Origin: Brachybacterium huguangmaarense
GTDB lineage: Bacteria; Actinomycetota; Actinomycetes; Actinomycetales; Dermabacteraceae
Assembly: GCF_025725725.1 (NCBI RefSeq)
Contig: NZ_CP107020.1
Span: 1,240,001-1,304,000 of the forward strand
Reading direction: 5' to 3'
DNA: 64,000 bases
This document shows positions 45,345 through 54,152 of the stretch, in pieces. The translations under genes and the position numbers were made by a program. Numbering within the stretch: the first letter of the stretch is position 1; every line of letters begins with the position of its first letter. The notes below the pieces were generated by a model. The model worked only from the letters and a program-made list of their open reading frames with translations. It searched no databases and had not been told where the DNA came from.

Positions 45345-46465
45345 AGATCGCGCTCGTCACCGAGACCTACCTGCCCAGCGTCGACGGGGTCGTGACCCGT
45401 CTGTCGCACGCCGTCGAGCGCTTCACCGCGCTCGGGCACGAGGTCATGGTGATCGCACCGGACCTGGGCGTCTACGAGCACGCGGGGGCGCGCGTGGTCG
45501 GCATCCGGCCCGTGACCCTGCCGTTCTACAAGCACCGGCGCTTCACCCTGCCCAGCCCCACCGTGGACGGCATCATCCGCGGGTTCCACCCCGACGTGGT
45601 GCACGCGGCCCAGCCGATCCTGCTCGCCTCGTCCGGGGCCTTCGCCGCCCACCGCCAGGACATCCCGCTCGTCGCGAGCTATCACACGCACATCCCGCGC
45701 TACCTCGACCTGTACCGGGCGTGGAAGTGGTCCAAGCCGCTCATCTGGTGGCAGATCGACCGCAACCACGCGCTCGCCGACGTGAACCTCGCGACGTCCG
45801 AGACCCTGCGCGCCGAGCTCGCCGTGCGCGGCATGCCGAACCTGCACGTCCTGCGGCGCGGCGTCGACACCGTCGCCCACCACCCCCGCTTCGCGTCGCG
45901 CGCCATGCGCGAGCGCCTGAGCGGCGGGACCCCGGACGCCAAGCTGCTGGTCTTCGTCGGACGCCTCGCGGCCGAGAAGGAGATCCAGTCTCTGCGCCCG
46001 ATGCTGGACCGCCGCGACGACGTCGCCCTCGCGATCGTCGGCGACGGGCCCTTCCGCGCCGAGCTCGAGCGGACCTTCGCCGGGACGCGCACCGTGTTCC
46101 CGGGCTTCCTGTCGGGCCGGGAGCTCGCCGAGGCGTTCGCGAGCGCGGACGCCTTCGTCTTCCCCTCGGTCACCGAGACCCTCGGGCTCGTGATCCTCGA
46201 GGGCATGGCCTCGGGCCTGCCGGTCGTCGCCGCCCGCTCCGGCCCCACGCTCGAGCAGGTCACCGACGGGGTCGACGGGCTGCTCTACGACGCGGGCGAC
46301 GAGGCCTCGCTCGACCGGGCGATCGACCGGCTCGGCGACCCCGGGCTCGTGGAGGGGATCCGCACGGCCGCGCGTACCGAGGCCGAGGCCTGCTCGTGGG
46401 ACGCCGCGAGCGACGACCTGCTGCGCTACTACGAGATGGCGATCGCCCGGCACGAACATCGCTGA
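45341..46465 (+). CDS. sqdX: GT4 glycosyltransferase, sulfoquinovosyl-diacylglycerol synthase-like (SqdX)
   Basis: 374 residues, GT-B fold. N-terminal VTETYLPSVDGVVTRL, then HAAQPILLASSGAFAAH, SYHTHIPRYL, a donor-site region VGRLAAEKEIQSLRP and the E-x7-E block SVTETLGLVILEGMASGLP. SqdX transfers sulfoquinovose from UDP to diacylglycerol at the membrane. GT4 enzymes such as PimB-type mannosyltransferases look similar, but the four-base overlap with sqdB makes SqdX the best call. Confidence 0.85.
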   Translation: MKIALVTETYLPSVDGVVTRLSHAVERFTALGHEVMVIAPDLGVYEHAGARVVGIRPVTLPFYKHRRFTLPSPTVDGIIRGFHPDVVHAAQPILLASSGAFAAHRQDIPLVASYHTHIPRYLDLYRAWKWSKPLIWWQIDRNHALADVNLATSETLRAELAVRGMPNLHVLRRGVDTVAHHPRFASRAMRERLSGGTPDAKLLVFVGRLAAEKEIQSLRPMLDRRDDVALAIVGDGPFRAELERTFAGTRTVFPGFLSGRELAEAFASADAFVFPSVTETLGLVILEGMASGLPVVAARSGPTLEQVTDGVDGLLYDAGDEASLDRAIDRLGDPGLVEGIRTAARTEAEACSWDAASDDLLRYYEMAIARHEHR

Positions 46466-46483
46466 CCGGGGTGAGCCGTGCCG

Positions 46484-46489
46484 TACGGT
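46484..46489 (+). promoter_or_regulatory. -10 hexamer of probable leaderless promoter (DUF3253 gene)
   Basis: TACGGT, six bases before the ATG at 46496. Confidence 0.5.
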
Positions 46490-46495
46490 TCTCAG

Positions 46496-46777
46496 ATGGC
46501 CTGCCGCTCCGCTGCGATCGACCCCTCGGTGCTCGCCGAGGAGATCGTCCGCCTGCTCGGACAGCGCGCGCCGGGCGCGTCGATCTGCCCGTCCGACGTC
46601 GCACGCAGCGTCGGCGACGCGTCGTGGCGTGCCCTCATGGACGATGTCCGGGCCGCTGCGGGAGCCCTCGCCGATGACGGAACGATCGTGGTGACGCAGG
46701 GGCAGAGGGTCGTCGACATCACGGCCGCGCGGGGCCCGGTCCGGCTGCGCCGGGGGCCCGCCTGGTCGGTCCTCTGA
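46496..46777 (+). CDS. DUF3253-family protein
   Basis: 93 residues. The signature of this small family is seen: APGASICPSDVARSVGDASWRAL, then DDGTIVVTQGQRVVDI and RGPVRLRRG. It looks like a winged-helix-type fold; no function is known. The start was set at 46496 from the promoter hexamer; an upstream in-frame start at 46478 would place the hexamer inside the gene. It is followed after 14 bases by another small conserved gene often found with it. Confidence 0.82.
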   Translation: MACRSAAIDPSVLAEEIVRLLGQRAPGASICPSDVARSVGDASWRALMDDVRAAAGALADDGTIVVTQGQRVVDITAARGPVRLRRGPAWSVL

Positions 46778-46791
46778 ACGGCGGTGGCGGC

Positions 46792-47112
46792 ATGAGCAGA
46801 TCCCGTGACGTCGACCGGACGCCCGACGGCCGCTACCTCGTGATCGACGGCCGTCGATGGCGCGCCGCCGACCCCGAGCTGCCGGACGACCTGCGCGCGT
46901 CCCTGCAGTCCGCGCTCGGCCGGGCGCGGTCGGCGGTGCGCACCGCCGACGACGCCGCACGCCCCGGCGCGCGTCGCCGCGTCCAGCTCGCCAAGGAGGG
47001 GCTCGGTGAAAGAGGAGATCCGTGGTGGGAGCTGGCCCGGGCCGAGCGGGTGAGCCGGGCCCGGCAACGGCTCGCGGCGATCGTCGAGCTCGAGGAGTCC
47101 GCCGGACGATGA
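46792..47112 (+). CDS. Small conserved actinobacterial protein (often labelled biopolymer transporter Tol)
   Basis: 106 residues, basic and helical. GRYLVIDGRRWRAADPELP followed by a helical hairpin (LRASLQSALGRARSAVR, RRVQLAKEGLGERGDPWWE) matches a widespread small family. The database name referring to Tol has no functional support; no membrane segment is present. Probably cotranscribed with the DUF3253 gene. Confidence 0.78.
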   Translation: MSRSRDVDRTPDGRYLVIDGRRWRAADPELPDDLRASLQSALGRARSAVRTADDAARPGARRRVQLAKEGLGERGDPWWELARAERVSRARQRLAAIVELEESAGR

Positions 47113-47173
47113 CGCCGCATACCCGAGCGCGGGGCGGGACGGTGCCGCCCTGGGCATCGATCGGCCCTGGCGG

Positions 47174-47179
47174 TACCCT
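47174..47179 (+). promoter_or_regulatory. -10 hexamer of probable leaderless promoter
   Basis: TACCCT, six bases before the ATG at 47186. Confidence 0.5.
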
Positions 47180-47185
47180 CCCGAC

Positions 47186-47731
47186 ATGAGACCCCTGCGG
47201 TATTCGATCAACGTGACGCTCGACGGCTGTGTGGACCATCGCGAGGGGATCGCCGACGAGGAGCTGCACCACCGCGCCGCCGAGAACCTCGAGCGGTCCG
47301 ACGCGCTGCTGCTGGGCCGGGTCACCTATCAGATGATGGAGAGCGCTTGGCGTCTGCCGCTGGCACCGGAGATGCCCGACTGGACCCTCCCGTTCGCCCG
47401 CACGATCGACGCCATGAGCAAGCACGTCGTCTCGAGCACGCTCGATCATGTCGACTGGAACGCCGAGCTCGTGCACGGCGATCTGGCGGCGGCCGTCCAG
47501 CAGCTCAAGGACGCCCCCGGCCGGGGCATCGCGCTGGGCGGGGTGCAGCTGCCGCTCGCGCTCGCCGAGCTGGGCCTGATCGACGAGTACGAGTTCGTCG
47601 TGCACCCGCGCGTGGTGGGCCACGGGCCCGCCCTGTTCGCGGGGCTCTCGAGGCCGCTCGACCTCACGCTCGTCGATCGCACCGAGTACGCCTCGGGCGC
47701 CGTGGCGCTGCAGTACGTGCCGCGGAGGTAG
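47186..47731 (+). CDS. Dihydrofolate reductase-like/RibD C-terminal domain protein
   Basis: 181 residues. Opens with YSINVTLDGCVDH, then LLLGRVTYQMME, KHVVSSTLDHVDWNAELV, GIALGGVQLPLALAELGLIDEYEFVVHPRVVGHGPALF split over the domain, as in RibD-like reductases. These bind NADPH; stand-alone members are mostly uncharacterised and are neither true folate nor riboflavin enzymes. Single gene. Confidence 0.9.
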   Translation: MRPLRYSINVTLDGCVDHREGIADEELHHRAAENLERSDALLLGRVTYQMMESAWRLPLAPEMPDWTLPFARTIDAMSKHVVSSTLDHVDWNAELVHGDLAAAVQQLKDAPGRGIALGGVQLPLALAELGLIDEYEFVVHPRVVGHGPALFAGLSRPLDLTLVDRTEYASGAVALQYVPRR

Positions 47732-47749
47732 CCGAGGGACCGGTCAGCG

Positions 47750-47827
47750 GCTGCGGGGTGGCGACGGGTCAAATGGCTGCCGGTCGGAGGCGACGAGGTC
47801 AAGCTGCTGCCGGTCCGCGGCGACAGG
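47750..47827. repeat. Degenerate tandem repeat, about 29-30 bp
   Basis: Three to four imperfect units each ending in GGCGAC and containing GGTCAA(A/G)..GCTGCCGGTC (for example 47770-47798 and 47799-47828). It occupies the gap between two convergent genes and runs into the last codons of the small protein on the minus strand. Confidence 0.55.
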
Positions 47828-48175
47828 TCAGCGGCGGCGCCGACGGAACAGGCCCCGGCGGCGCGGGGGCGCCGTGCTCGCCTGCTGGTCCTCGACGGGT
47901 TCCTCGACCTCGACCCATTCGTCGGTCCAGCCGATGTCCTCGGCGTCCCGCGGCCGGTACTCGGCGCGCTCGGGGAGCTGATCGGCGACGTCGGCGAGCT
48001 CGATCTCCCGGGGCGCGTCGACGTTCTCGGCACGATGGGGCACCGGGCAGGACCAGAAGTACGGGCAGCCCGGGCAGCCGGCGAGCTCGTCGTCGGGCGC
48101 CGCCTCGCGCTGCATCTGCACGCTGTCCTGCTGTTCGAGGATGCGCAGGCGCGCCAGGGAAGGGTTGATCTCCAT
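47828..48175 (-). CDS. Small cysteine-motif protein, unknown
   Basis: 115 residues. A compact motif GCPGCPYFWSCPVPH (residues about 33-47) contains three cysteines and a histidine and could bind zinc or an Fe-S cluster. The rest is acidic (DEWVEVEEPVEDQQ) ending in a strongly basic tail (RRRGLFRRRRR). I recognise no family. TAGCCT on the minus strand lies nine bases before the ATG. Confidence 0.55.
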   Translation of the reverse strand: MEINPSLARLRILEQQDSVQMQREAAPDDELAGCPGCPYFWSCPVPHRAENVDAPREIELADVADQLPERAEYRPRDAEDIGWTDEWVEVEEPVEDQQASTAPPRRRGLFRRRRR

Positions 48176-48314
48176 CGTGAGGGAAGGCTACTCGTGTGGG
48201 CTGCGCGGGCGGCACCCGCGGAGGTGAGCCGTCCACCCCGCTCGGCGCGGACGCCGCCCAGGGGAGAGTCCCGGCCCGCGCGGGTGGGTGCCCTTCGCGG
48301 AGGGGCCCTCGACG

Positions 48315-48375
48315 ATCGAGATCGCCTTGTCCGGCGGAATTCCTGCTGGATTCCGCCGGAAAAGGCGATCTCGAT
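48315..48375. repeat. Long imperfect inverted repeat (hairpin)
   Basis: Outer arms 48315-48328 and 48362-48375 (ATCGAGATCGCCTT and complement, 14 bp), a 2x2 internal loop, inner arms 48331-48340 and 48350-48359 (CCGGCGGAAT and complement, 10 bp), loop of nine. A third unit in the orientation of the right half follows at 48390-48415. It could be a terminator-like hairpin or a dispersed repeat element. Confidence 0.85.
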
Positions 48376-48389
48376 CAGTGGCCACCCCG

Positions 48390-48415
48390 CCGTTCCGCCC
48401 GAGACGGCGATCTCG
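48390..48415 (+). repeat. Third copy of the 26-bp repeat unit
   Basis: GTTCCGCCCGAGACGGCGAT with the following TCTCGA matches the right half of the inverted repeat at 48350-48375 in about 21 of 26 positions. Confidence 0.6.
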
Positions 48416-48503
48416 AGGGCGGGGCGTCCGTCCGTGGCCTGAGCCCGAGCCCGCTTCCGGGGCGCATGCCCGGGCAATCCCCCCCGGTGTGCGAGGCGGG
48501 AGG

Positions 48504-50696
48504 TCAGCGCCGACGGGCGATCCGGGCCGGCCACCACACCCGGTCCCCGAGCGCGTACGTCAGGGCGGGCACGAGGAGGGTGCGCACGATCAGGGCGTCC
48601 ATCATGACCCCGAGGGAGACGATGATGGCCAGCTGCAGCAGGAACTGGATGGGGATCACCGCGAGAGCCGCGAAGGTGGAGGCGAGGACCACCCCGGCCG
48701 AGGTGATGACGCCGCCCGTGATGGTCAGCCCGCGCAGCACGCCCGTCCGGGTGCCGTGGAGCAGCGACTCCTCGCGCACCCGGGTCATGAGGAAGATGTT
48801 GTAGTCGATGCCGAGGGCCACGAGGAACACGAAGCCGTAGAGAGGGACCGACGGATCGGAGTCGGGCTGGCCGATCAGGGTGAAGATCCACGCGCTCACA
48901 CCGAGCGCGGCGCCGAAGCTCAGCACGGTCGTGGCCAGCAGCATGAGGGGCGCGAGAACCGAGCGCAGGAGCAGTGCGAGCATGAGGGTGATCGCCGCGA
49001 GCACGACGGGGATGATCAGCGTGCGGTCGGCGACCGAGGTGTCGTTGGTGTCGAGATCCACGGCTGTCGACCCTCCGACCTCGGCGCCGAGCGGATCGAC
49101 CGCCGCCCGCAGCTCGCGGACCGTCTGCTCCGCCTCGAGCGAGTCCGCGGGCGCCGTGAGCGTCACCGAGAACAGCAGCCGGGAGTCGACGACGGTGGGC
49201 TCGACGCCCGCGAAGGGGCCGCGGGCCGTGCTCGGATCCGCGTTCCCGCTCGCGTCGACCGGCAGCGAACCGGAGGGTGAGTCCTGGGCCGTCAGCGCGA
49301 GGCCGCCGTCGGCGTCGACCCCCGTGACGCCCGAGATCGCCGCGGCGACCTCGGCGCGCGCGGACGCGGGCGCGAGCACGTAGGTGGGGGAGCCGGAGCC
49401 GCCGGGGAAGTGGCGGTCGAGCGCCGCCTGGCCGTCGCGGGCCTGGCTCGCGCCGAGCACGAACTGGCTCTGGGGCACCCCGTCCGCGTGCAGCTGGGTC
49501 AACCCGATGCAGCCCACGGCGAGGAGGAGCGCCACGCCGGCGGCGAGCCGCCGCGGGGCGCGGGCCACGAGGCCGCCCACCCGGTCCCACGGGCCGAGGC
49601 GGGGGGAGGGCCCCGGCGCGGCCCCGCCGGGCACGGCCGTCGTCCCCGGGCGCGGGATGCGAGGCCAGAACGCGGCACGGCCGACGAGCACCAGGAGAGC
49701 CGGCAGGAACGTGAGCGAGGTGAGGACCGCGCACACGATGCCGATGGAGGCGACGGGTCCGAGCGCCGCGTTGGAGGTGAGGTCCGACAGCAGCAGGCAC
49801 AGGAGCCCGGCGATCACCGTTCCTCCCGACGCGGCGATCGGCTCGAGGACGCCCCGCAGCGCCGCCCAGGTCGCACGGGCAGGTGAGCGATGAGCATGCA
49901 GCGCCTCGCGGTAGCGGGCGATGTAGAGCAGCGAGTAGTCGGTCGCCGCGCCAATCACCAGGATGAACAGGATCCCCTGGACCTGCCCGTTGATGACGAC
50001 GATCCCGGCCCGGGCGAGGGAGACGTTCACGAGGACCGCGCCGCACAGCGCCGTGAGCGAGCTGAGGAGCACGAGGACGGGGAGCAGGGGCGAGCGATAG
50101 ACGACCACGAGGATCACGAACACGACGGCGAGCGCGACCACGAGCAGGATCCCGTCGATCCCGGCGAAGGCCTCCTGGAGATCGGCGGTGAACCCTGCGG
50201 GACCGGCGACCCACGCGTGCGCACCCGGGGGCAGGGCGTCCGCGGCCGCAGCTCGCAGGGCCTCGACCTGCTCACCGGCATCGAGCGTCGACGGGATGGT
50301 GACGACGATCTGGGCCGCGTCGCCGTCCTCGGCGGGGATCGGCGGGGACGACGCGGCGCCGGGGACGAGGTCGGGGGCAGCCGCCGCGAGGGTCTCGAGC
50401 GCGGCGCGGTCCTGCGCGGTGAGGCCGTCGGTGCGCTCGACCACCACGATGGCCGGGATCGCGTCGGATCCCAGGAATGCGGGCAGCGCGTCCTGGACCT
50501 CCGTGGACTCGGCGCTCGCGGGGAGGAACGAGGAGCGATCGGTGGAGGCGAGGTCGCTGATCTTGGCGAAGCTCATCCCGCCGATCGCGAAGACGACGAA
50601 CCAGATGCCGGCGAGGACGAGAGGCAGGACGAGGCGCAGCAGGACGGGCGGGCGGCCGTCCTCCTGGGCGTCGTGAGTCGCAGCGGCGGGAAGCAT
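48504..50696 (-). CDS. MMPL/RND-family membrane transporter
   Basis: 730 residues, two halves each with one helix, a large outside domain and five helices, as in actinobacterial MMPL proteins. Key membrane motifs are GAATDYSLLYIARYRE in the first half and ALGIDYNIFLMTRVREE in the second, holding the Asp-Tyr pair used for proton coupling. Substrates of such proteins are lipids or drugs; no substrate gene is adjacent. The C-terminal end is short and basic. Single gene, directly downstream of the haem cluster terminators. Confidence 0.93.
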   Translation of the reverse strand: MLPAAATHDAQEDGRPPVLLRLVLPLVLAGIWFVVFAIGGMSFAKISDLASTDRSSFLPASAESTEVQDALPAFLGSDAIPAIVVVERTDGLTAQDRAALETLAAAAPDLVPGAASSPPIPAEDGDAAQIVVTIPSTLDAGEQVEALRAAAADALPPGAHAWVAGPAGFTADLQEAFAGIDGILLVVALAVVFVILVVVYRSPLLPVLVLLSSLTALCGAVLVNVSLARAGIVVINGQVQGILFILVIGAATDYSLLYIARYREALHAHRSPARATWAALRGVLEPIAASGGTVIAGLLCLLLSDLTSNAALGPVASIGIVCAVLTSLTFLPALLVLVGRAAFWPRIPRPGTTAVPGGAAPGPSPRLGPWDRVGGLVARAPRRLAAGVALLLAVGCIGLTQLHADGVPQSQFVLGASQARDGQAALDRHFPGGSGSPTYVLAPASARAEVAAAISGVTGVDADGGLALTAQDSPSGSLPVDASGNADPSTARGPFAGVEPTVVDSRLLFSVTLTAPADSLEAEQTVRELRAAVDPLGAEVGGSTAVDLDTNDTSVADRTLIIPVVLAAITLMLALLLRSVLAPLMLLATTVLSFGAALGVSAWIFTLIGQPDSDPSVPLYGFVFLVALGIDYNIFLMTRVREESLLHGTRTGVLRGLTITGGVITSAGVVLASTFAALAVIPIQFLLQLAIIVSLGVMMDALIVRTLLVPALTYALGDRVWWPARIARRR

Positions 50697-50707
50697 GCTC
50701 TCAGTAT

Positions 50708-50742
50708 CCCTGCCGGCGTCCGGACCGCGGACGCCGGCAGGG
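50708..50742 (-). terminator. Hairpin between hemL and the MMPL gene
   Basis: Perfect 15-bp stem CCCTGCCGGCGTCCG and its complement with loop GACCG. It lies after hemL in the direction of transcription and 12 bases upstream of the MMPL start, so it probably ends the haem operon. Confidence 0.75.
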
Positions 50743-50782
50743 TCGGGTCGGATCCTCGAGGATCAGCGGGGTCCCCGCGATA

Positions 50783-50813
50783 CCACGGATCCGACGATCT
50801 CGGTGATCCGTGG
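50783..50813 (-). terminator. First hairpin after hemL
   Basis: Nine-bp stem CCACGGATC/GATCCGTGG with a 13-base loop, 37 bases after the hemL stop. It stands in series with the stronger hairpin at 50708-50742; a short GCGGGG/CCCCGC palindrome lies between. Confidence 0.55.
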
Positions 50814-50849
50814 CCCTCTGGCTCCGTGGCTCCCTGCCGGCCCTCCGGC

Positions 50850-52235
50850 TCAGCCCTGCGCGGCCGCCTTCGCGGCGCCGGGGAGCGCCTCGGCGATGCG
50901 GTCGAGCGTCTCGTCGTCGTGGGCCGTCGAGACGAACCAGGCCTCGAAGGCCGACGGCGGCAGGTAGACCCCCGCGTCGAGCATCGCGTGGAAGAACCGG
51001 GCGAACGCGCCGGTGTCCTGCGCCTTGGCGTCGGCGTAGGTGCGCACGGGCGCGTCCCGGAAGAACACCGAGAACAGCGTCCCCGCGGTCTGCACGACGT
51101 GCGGGACGCCCGCGGCGGTGAGCGCGTCCGCGACGAGCTGCTGCAGGGTCGAGGACGCCCGGCCGATGGCCTTGTAGGCGTGCTCGTCGAGCTGGGCGAA
51201 GGTCGCGAGCCCGGCCGCCGTCGCGAGCGGGTTCCCCGACAGCGTCCCGGCCTGGTAGACGGGTCCGCCGGGCGCGAGCAGCGCCATCAGGTCGGCCCGC
51301 CCGCCGAAGGCGCCCACGGGCAGGCCGCCGCCGATCACCTTGCCGAAGGTCATGAGGTCCGGCGCCCACGCCCCGTCGCCCGAGACGGCGCCGTCGATGC
51401 CGTAGTAGCCCTCGCGCGAGGCGCGGAAGCCGGTGAGCACCTCGTCGGTGATGAGCAGGGCGCCCGCGGCGTGCGCGGTCTCGGCGAGGAAGCGGTTGAA
51501 GCCGACGCCGTCGCCCCTCTCGCCGCCGCTCGGCGGCACCACGCCCATGTTCGCGGGCGCGGCCTCGGTGATGACGGCGGCGATCTCGTGGCCGCGCTCG
51601 GCGAACAGCGCGCGGATCGCGGCCCGGTCGCCGTAGGGCACGACGACGGTGTCGCGCGCGGTCGACGCGGTGACGCCGGCGCTCCCGGGCATCGCGAAGG
51701 TCGCCACGCCGCTTCCGGCCTCGGCGAGCAGCGCGTCGACGTGCCCGTGGTAGCAGCCCGCGAACTTCACGATCACGTCGCGGCCGGTCGCGGCGCGCGC
51801 GACGCGCAGCGCGCTCATGGTGGCCTCGGTGCCGGAGTTGACCAGCCGCAGGGACTCGACGGGGCCGATGCGGGAGATCACCTCCTCGGCGAGCGTGACC
51901 TCGCCCGGCTGGGGCGCGCCGAAGGACAGGCCCCTCCCGGCGGCCTCGCGCACCGCGTCGACGACGAGGGAGTTGGCGTGGCCCAGGATCATCGGCCCCC
52001 ACGAGCCGACGAGATCGACGTACTCGCGGCCGTCGACGTCGCGCAGCAGGGCGCCCGCCGCGGAGTCGATGAAGGGCGGGGTGCCGCCCACGGAGCCGAA
52101 GGCGCGCACGGGGGAGTTGACCCCCGAGGGGATGACGCGGCGGGCGCGCGCGAAGAGCTCCTCGGAGAGCGCGCCGTCGGTCGGGTCGGCGTCGGGGTCG
52201 AGCGGAGCGGGGACGGCGGTCTGGTCGTTGGTCAT
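50850..52235 (-). CDS. hemL: Glutamate-1-semialdehyde 2,1-aminomutase
   Basis: 461 residues from the ATG at 52235. It converts glutamate-1-semialdehyde to 5-aminolevulinate using PLP. Motifs: [54 protein letters not shown] and the PLP lysine in [18 protein letters not shown] (about residue 296). An in-frame ATG at 52256 is possible but has no ribosome site; GGGAAG precedes the chosen one. Last gene of the leftward haem operon, 151 bases after hemB. Confidence 0.97.
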   Translation of the reverse strand: MTNDQTAVPAPLDPDADPTDGALSEELFARARRVIPSGVNSPVRAFGSVGGTPPFIDSAAGALLRDVDGREYVDLVGSWGPMILGHANSLVVDAVREAAGRGLSFGAPQPGEVTLAEEVISRIGPVESLRLVNSGTEATMSALRVARAATGRDVIVKFAGCYHGHVDALLAEAGSGVATFAMPGSAGVTASTARDTVVVPYGDRAAIRALFAERGHEIAAVITEAAPANMGVVPPSGGERGDGVGFNRFLAETAHAAGALLITDEVLTGFRASREGYYGIDGAVSGDGAWAPDLMTFGKVIGGGLPVGAFGGRADLMALLAPGGPVYQAGTLSGNPLATAAGLATFAQLDEHAYKAIGRASSTLQQLVADALTAAGVPHVVQTAGTLFSVFFRDAPVRTYADAKAQDTGAFARFFHAMLDAGVYLPPSAFEAWFVSTAHDDETLDRIAEALPGAAKAAAQG

Positions 52236-52386
52236 GGGATCTTCCCGGGTCGACATCAGGGGGGTGGGGCGACGGGTGGGTGGCCGGGGACGAGCCCCGG
52301 GCCGGCGGCAGCGGGGGCTGTCGCCGTCGGGGGCGAGCTGAGCGCGGCGCGGGGCGCCGCGGGCTCGGCTCGCCCGGCGGTCGGGG

Positions 52387-53394
52387 TCAGGCGAACTCGC
52401 GCAGGTGCTCGGGCAGGCCGCGCTGCAGCCAGAGGGCGACCTCGCTCGCGTAGTAGGTCAGGACGCTCGTCGCGCCGGCGCGGCGGAAGGCGAGCAGGGA
52501 CTCGAGCACGGTGCGCTCCCGGTCGAGCCAGCCGTGCGCGCACGCGGCCTCGATCATCGCGTACTCGCCGGAGACCTGGTAGGCGCCCACGGGCACGGGG
52601 GAGGCCTGCGCGACGTCCCGCAGCACGTCGAGGTAGGGCAGGCCGGGCTTGACCATCACCAGATCGGCGCCCTCGGCGACGTCGAGCGCGAGCTCCCGCA
52701 GCGCCTCGCGGCCGTTGGCGGGATCCTGCTGGTAGGTGCGGCGGTCGCCCTGGAGCGACGAGTCGACCGCCTCGCGGAACGGACCGAAGAACGCCGACGC
52801 GTACTTCGCGGTGTAGGCGAACAGGCCCACGTCGGTGAAGCCCTCGGCGTCCAGGGCGTCGCGGATCGCCGCGATCTGGCCGTCCATCATGCCCGATGGG
52901 CCGAGCATGTGCGCGCCGGCGCGGGCCTGGGCGAGGGCCATCTCGCGATACCGCACGAGGGTCGCGTCGTTGTCGACGCGACCGGAATCGTCGAGCACGC
53001 CGCAGTGGCCGTGGTCGGTGAACTCGTCGAGGCACAGGTCGGCCATGAGCACGGTCGCCTCACCGAGCTCGGCGCGGAGGGAGGCGAGCCCGCGGTTGAG
53101 CACCCCGTCGGGGTCGGTGGCCCCGGAGCCGACGGCGTCCTTGGTCTCGGGCACGCCGAAGAGCATGAGCCCGCCGACGCCGCGGTCGACGGCCTCGCGG
53201 CCGGCCGCGACCAGGGAGTCCTCGGTGTGCTGGAGGACGCCTGGCATCGAGGCGATCTCGCGCGGCGCGTCGAGGCCCTCGCGCACGAACATCGGCAGGA
53301 TCAGGTCGCCGGCGCGCAGGGTGTTCTCGCGGACGAGCGAGCGGACGGCGCCGGTGGTGCGCAGACGACGGGGACGGATAAGAGGATCGGACAT
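52387..53394 (-). CDS. hemB: Delta-aminolevulinic acid dehydratase (porphobilinogen synthase)
   Basis: 335 residues. It condenses two 5-aminolevulinates. [24 protein letters not shown], the metal loop region [15 protein letters not shown], the two active-site lysines in [11 protein letters not shown] and [11 protein letters not shown], and [12 protein letters not shown] are present. The [14 protein letters not shown] form is the magnesium-type/zinc-poor variant. Its ATG shares one base with the hemD stop. Confidence 0.97.
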   Translation of the reverse strand: MSDPLIRPRRLRTTGAVRSLVRENTLRAGDLILPMFVREGLDAPREIASMPGVLQHTEDSLVAAGREAVDRGVGGLMLFGVPETKDAVGSGATDPDGVLNRGLASLRAELGEATVLMADLCLDEFTDHGHCGVLDDSGRVDNDATLVRYREMALAQARAGAHMLGPSGMMDGQIAAIRDALDAEGFTDVGLFAYTAKYASAFFGPFREAVDSSLQGDRRTYQQDPANGREALRELALDVAEGADLVMVKPGLPYLDVLRDVAQASPVPVGAYQVSGEYAMIEAACAHGWLDRERTVLESLLAFRRAGATSVLTYYASEVALWLQRGLPEHLREFA

Positions 53395-54152
53395 CACGCT
53401 TCCAGGGTAGGTCTCAGGGCCTCGGCCACGGCTGTGACGAGGGCCTCGGTGGTGGGGGCTGCCGCCTGCACGTCGACGCGCAGCCCGGCGTCGCGGGCGG
53501 CCGCGCTCGTGGGGGTGCCGATGGTCACGACGCGGGTGCGGGCGGCGAGTCCGAGGGCCGCGGCGCGGCGCGCGATCATCGAGCTCGTGAGCACCATCAC
53601 GTCGTAGGCGCCGGCGCGCACATCGTCGACGACGCGGTCGTCGAGCACGGTCTCGACGGGTCGGTAGGCGGTCTCGCGCCGTACGCGGTATCCGCGTGCG
53701 GCCAGGCCGTCGGGGACGGTGGGGGCGGCGGCGGCCGAGAGGGGCAGCAGCACGGCCTCGGAACCCGAGGGGTCGGGCATCTCGGCGACGAGGCTCGCTC
53801 CCGATCCGCGCGCCACGAGGTCCGCCGCGACACAGCGGGCGCGCAGGGCGGCGGCCGTGCCCGGGCCGACGACAGCCGTGCGCGTGGTGACCGGCACGAC
53901 GAGGCGTCCCGCGTTCGACGTGTCCGCCGTGCCGAGCCGGCTCAGGGCGTCGACCGCGACGGCGCTCGTGAGCACGAGCCAGGCGAAGCGGCCCGCGGCG
54001 AGCTCGTCGACGGCCTCGCGCAGGGAGTCCCCGTCCTCGGGCACGAGCTCGAGGAAGGGGACGTGGTCCACGGCGTGCCCGTCGGCGCCCAGGCGCTCGG
54101 CGAGGGCGTCGCCGCTGCCCGCCGGGCGGGCCACGAGCACGCGGGAGCTCAC
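53394..54152 (-). CDS. hemD: Uroporphyrinogen-III synthase
   Basis: 252 residues. The two-lobed HemD fold has low sequence conservation; here SSRVLVARPAGSGDALAERL, FAWLVLTSAVAV, VVGPGTAAAL, YRVRRETAYRPV and YDVMVLTSSMIARR plus VVTIGTPTSAAARDAGL are typical. It closes hydroxymethylbilane to uroporphyrinogen III. GTG start overlaps the hemC stop by four bases; position between hemC and hemB fits. Confidence 0.93.
   Translation of the reverse strand: MSSRVLVARPAGSGDALAERLGADGHAVDHVPFLELVPEDGDSLREAVDELAAGRFAWLVLTSAVAVDALSRLGTADTSNAGRLVVPVTTRTAVVGPGTAAALRARCVAADLVARGSGASLVAEMPDPSGSEAVLLPLSAAAAPTVPDGLAARGYRVRRETAYRPVETVLDDRVVDDVRAGAYDVMVLTSSMIARRAAALGLAARTRVVTIGTPTSAAARDAGLRVDVQAAAPTTEALVTAVAEALRPTLEA

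Larger units (their letters stand above)
48176..48503. other. Non-coding region with repeat cluster
   Basis: 328 bases between the small cysteine-motif gene and the MMPL gene. It holds the three-unit repeat described separately and otherwise nothing I can support; short open frames here repeat the motif IPP(D/E)KAISI only because of the DNA repeat. Confidence 0.6.

Noticed and set aside
48188-48385. Small minus-strand gene with IPPDKAISI peptides
   Set aside because: The peptide similarity comes from the DNA repeat read in different frames; no ribosome site or conserved product.
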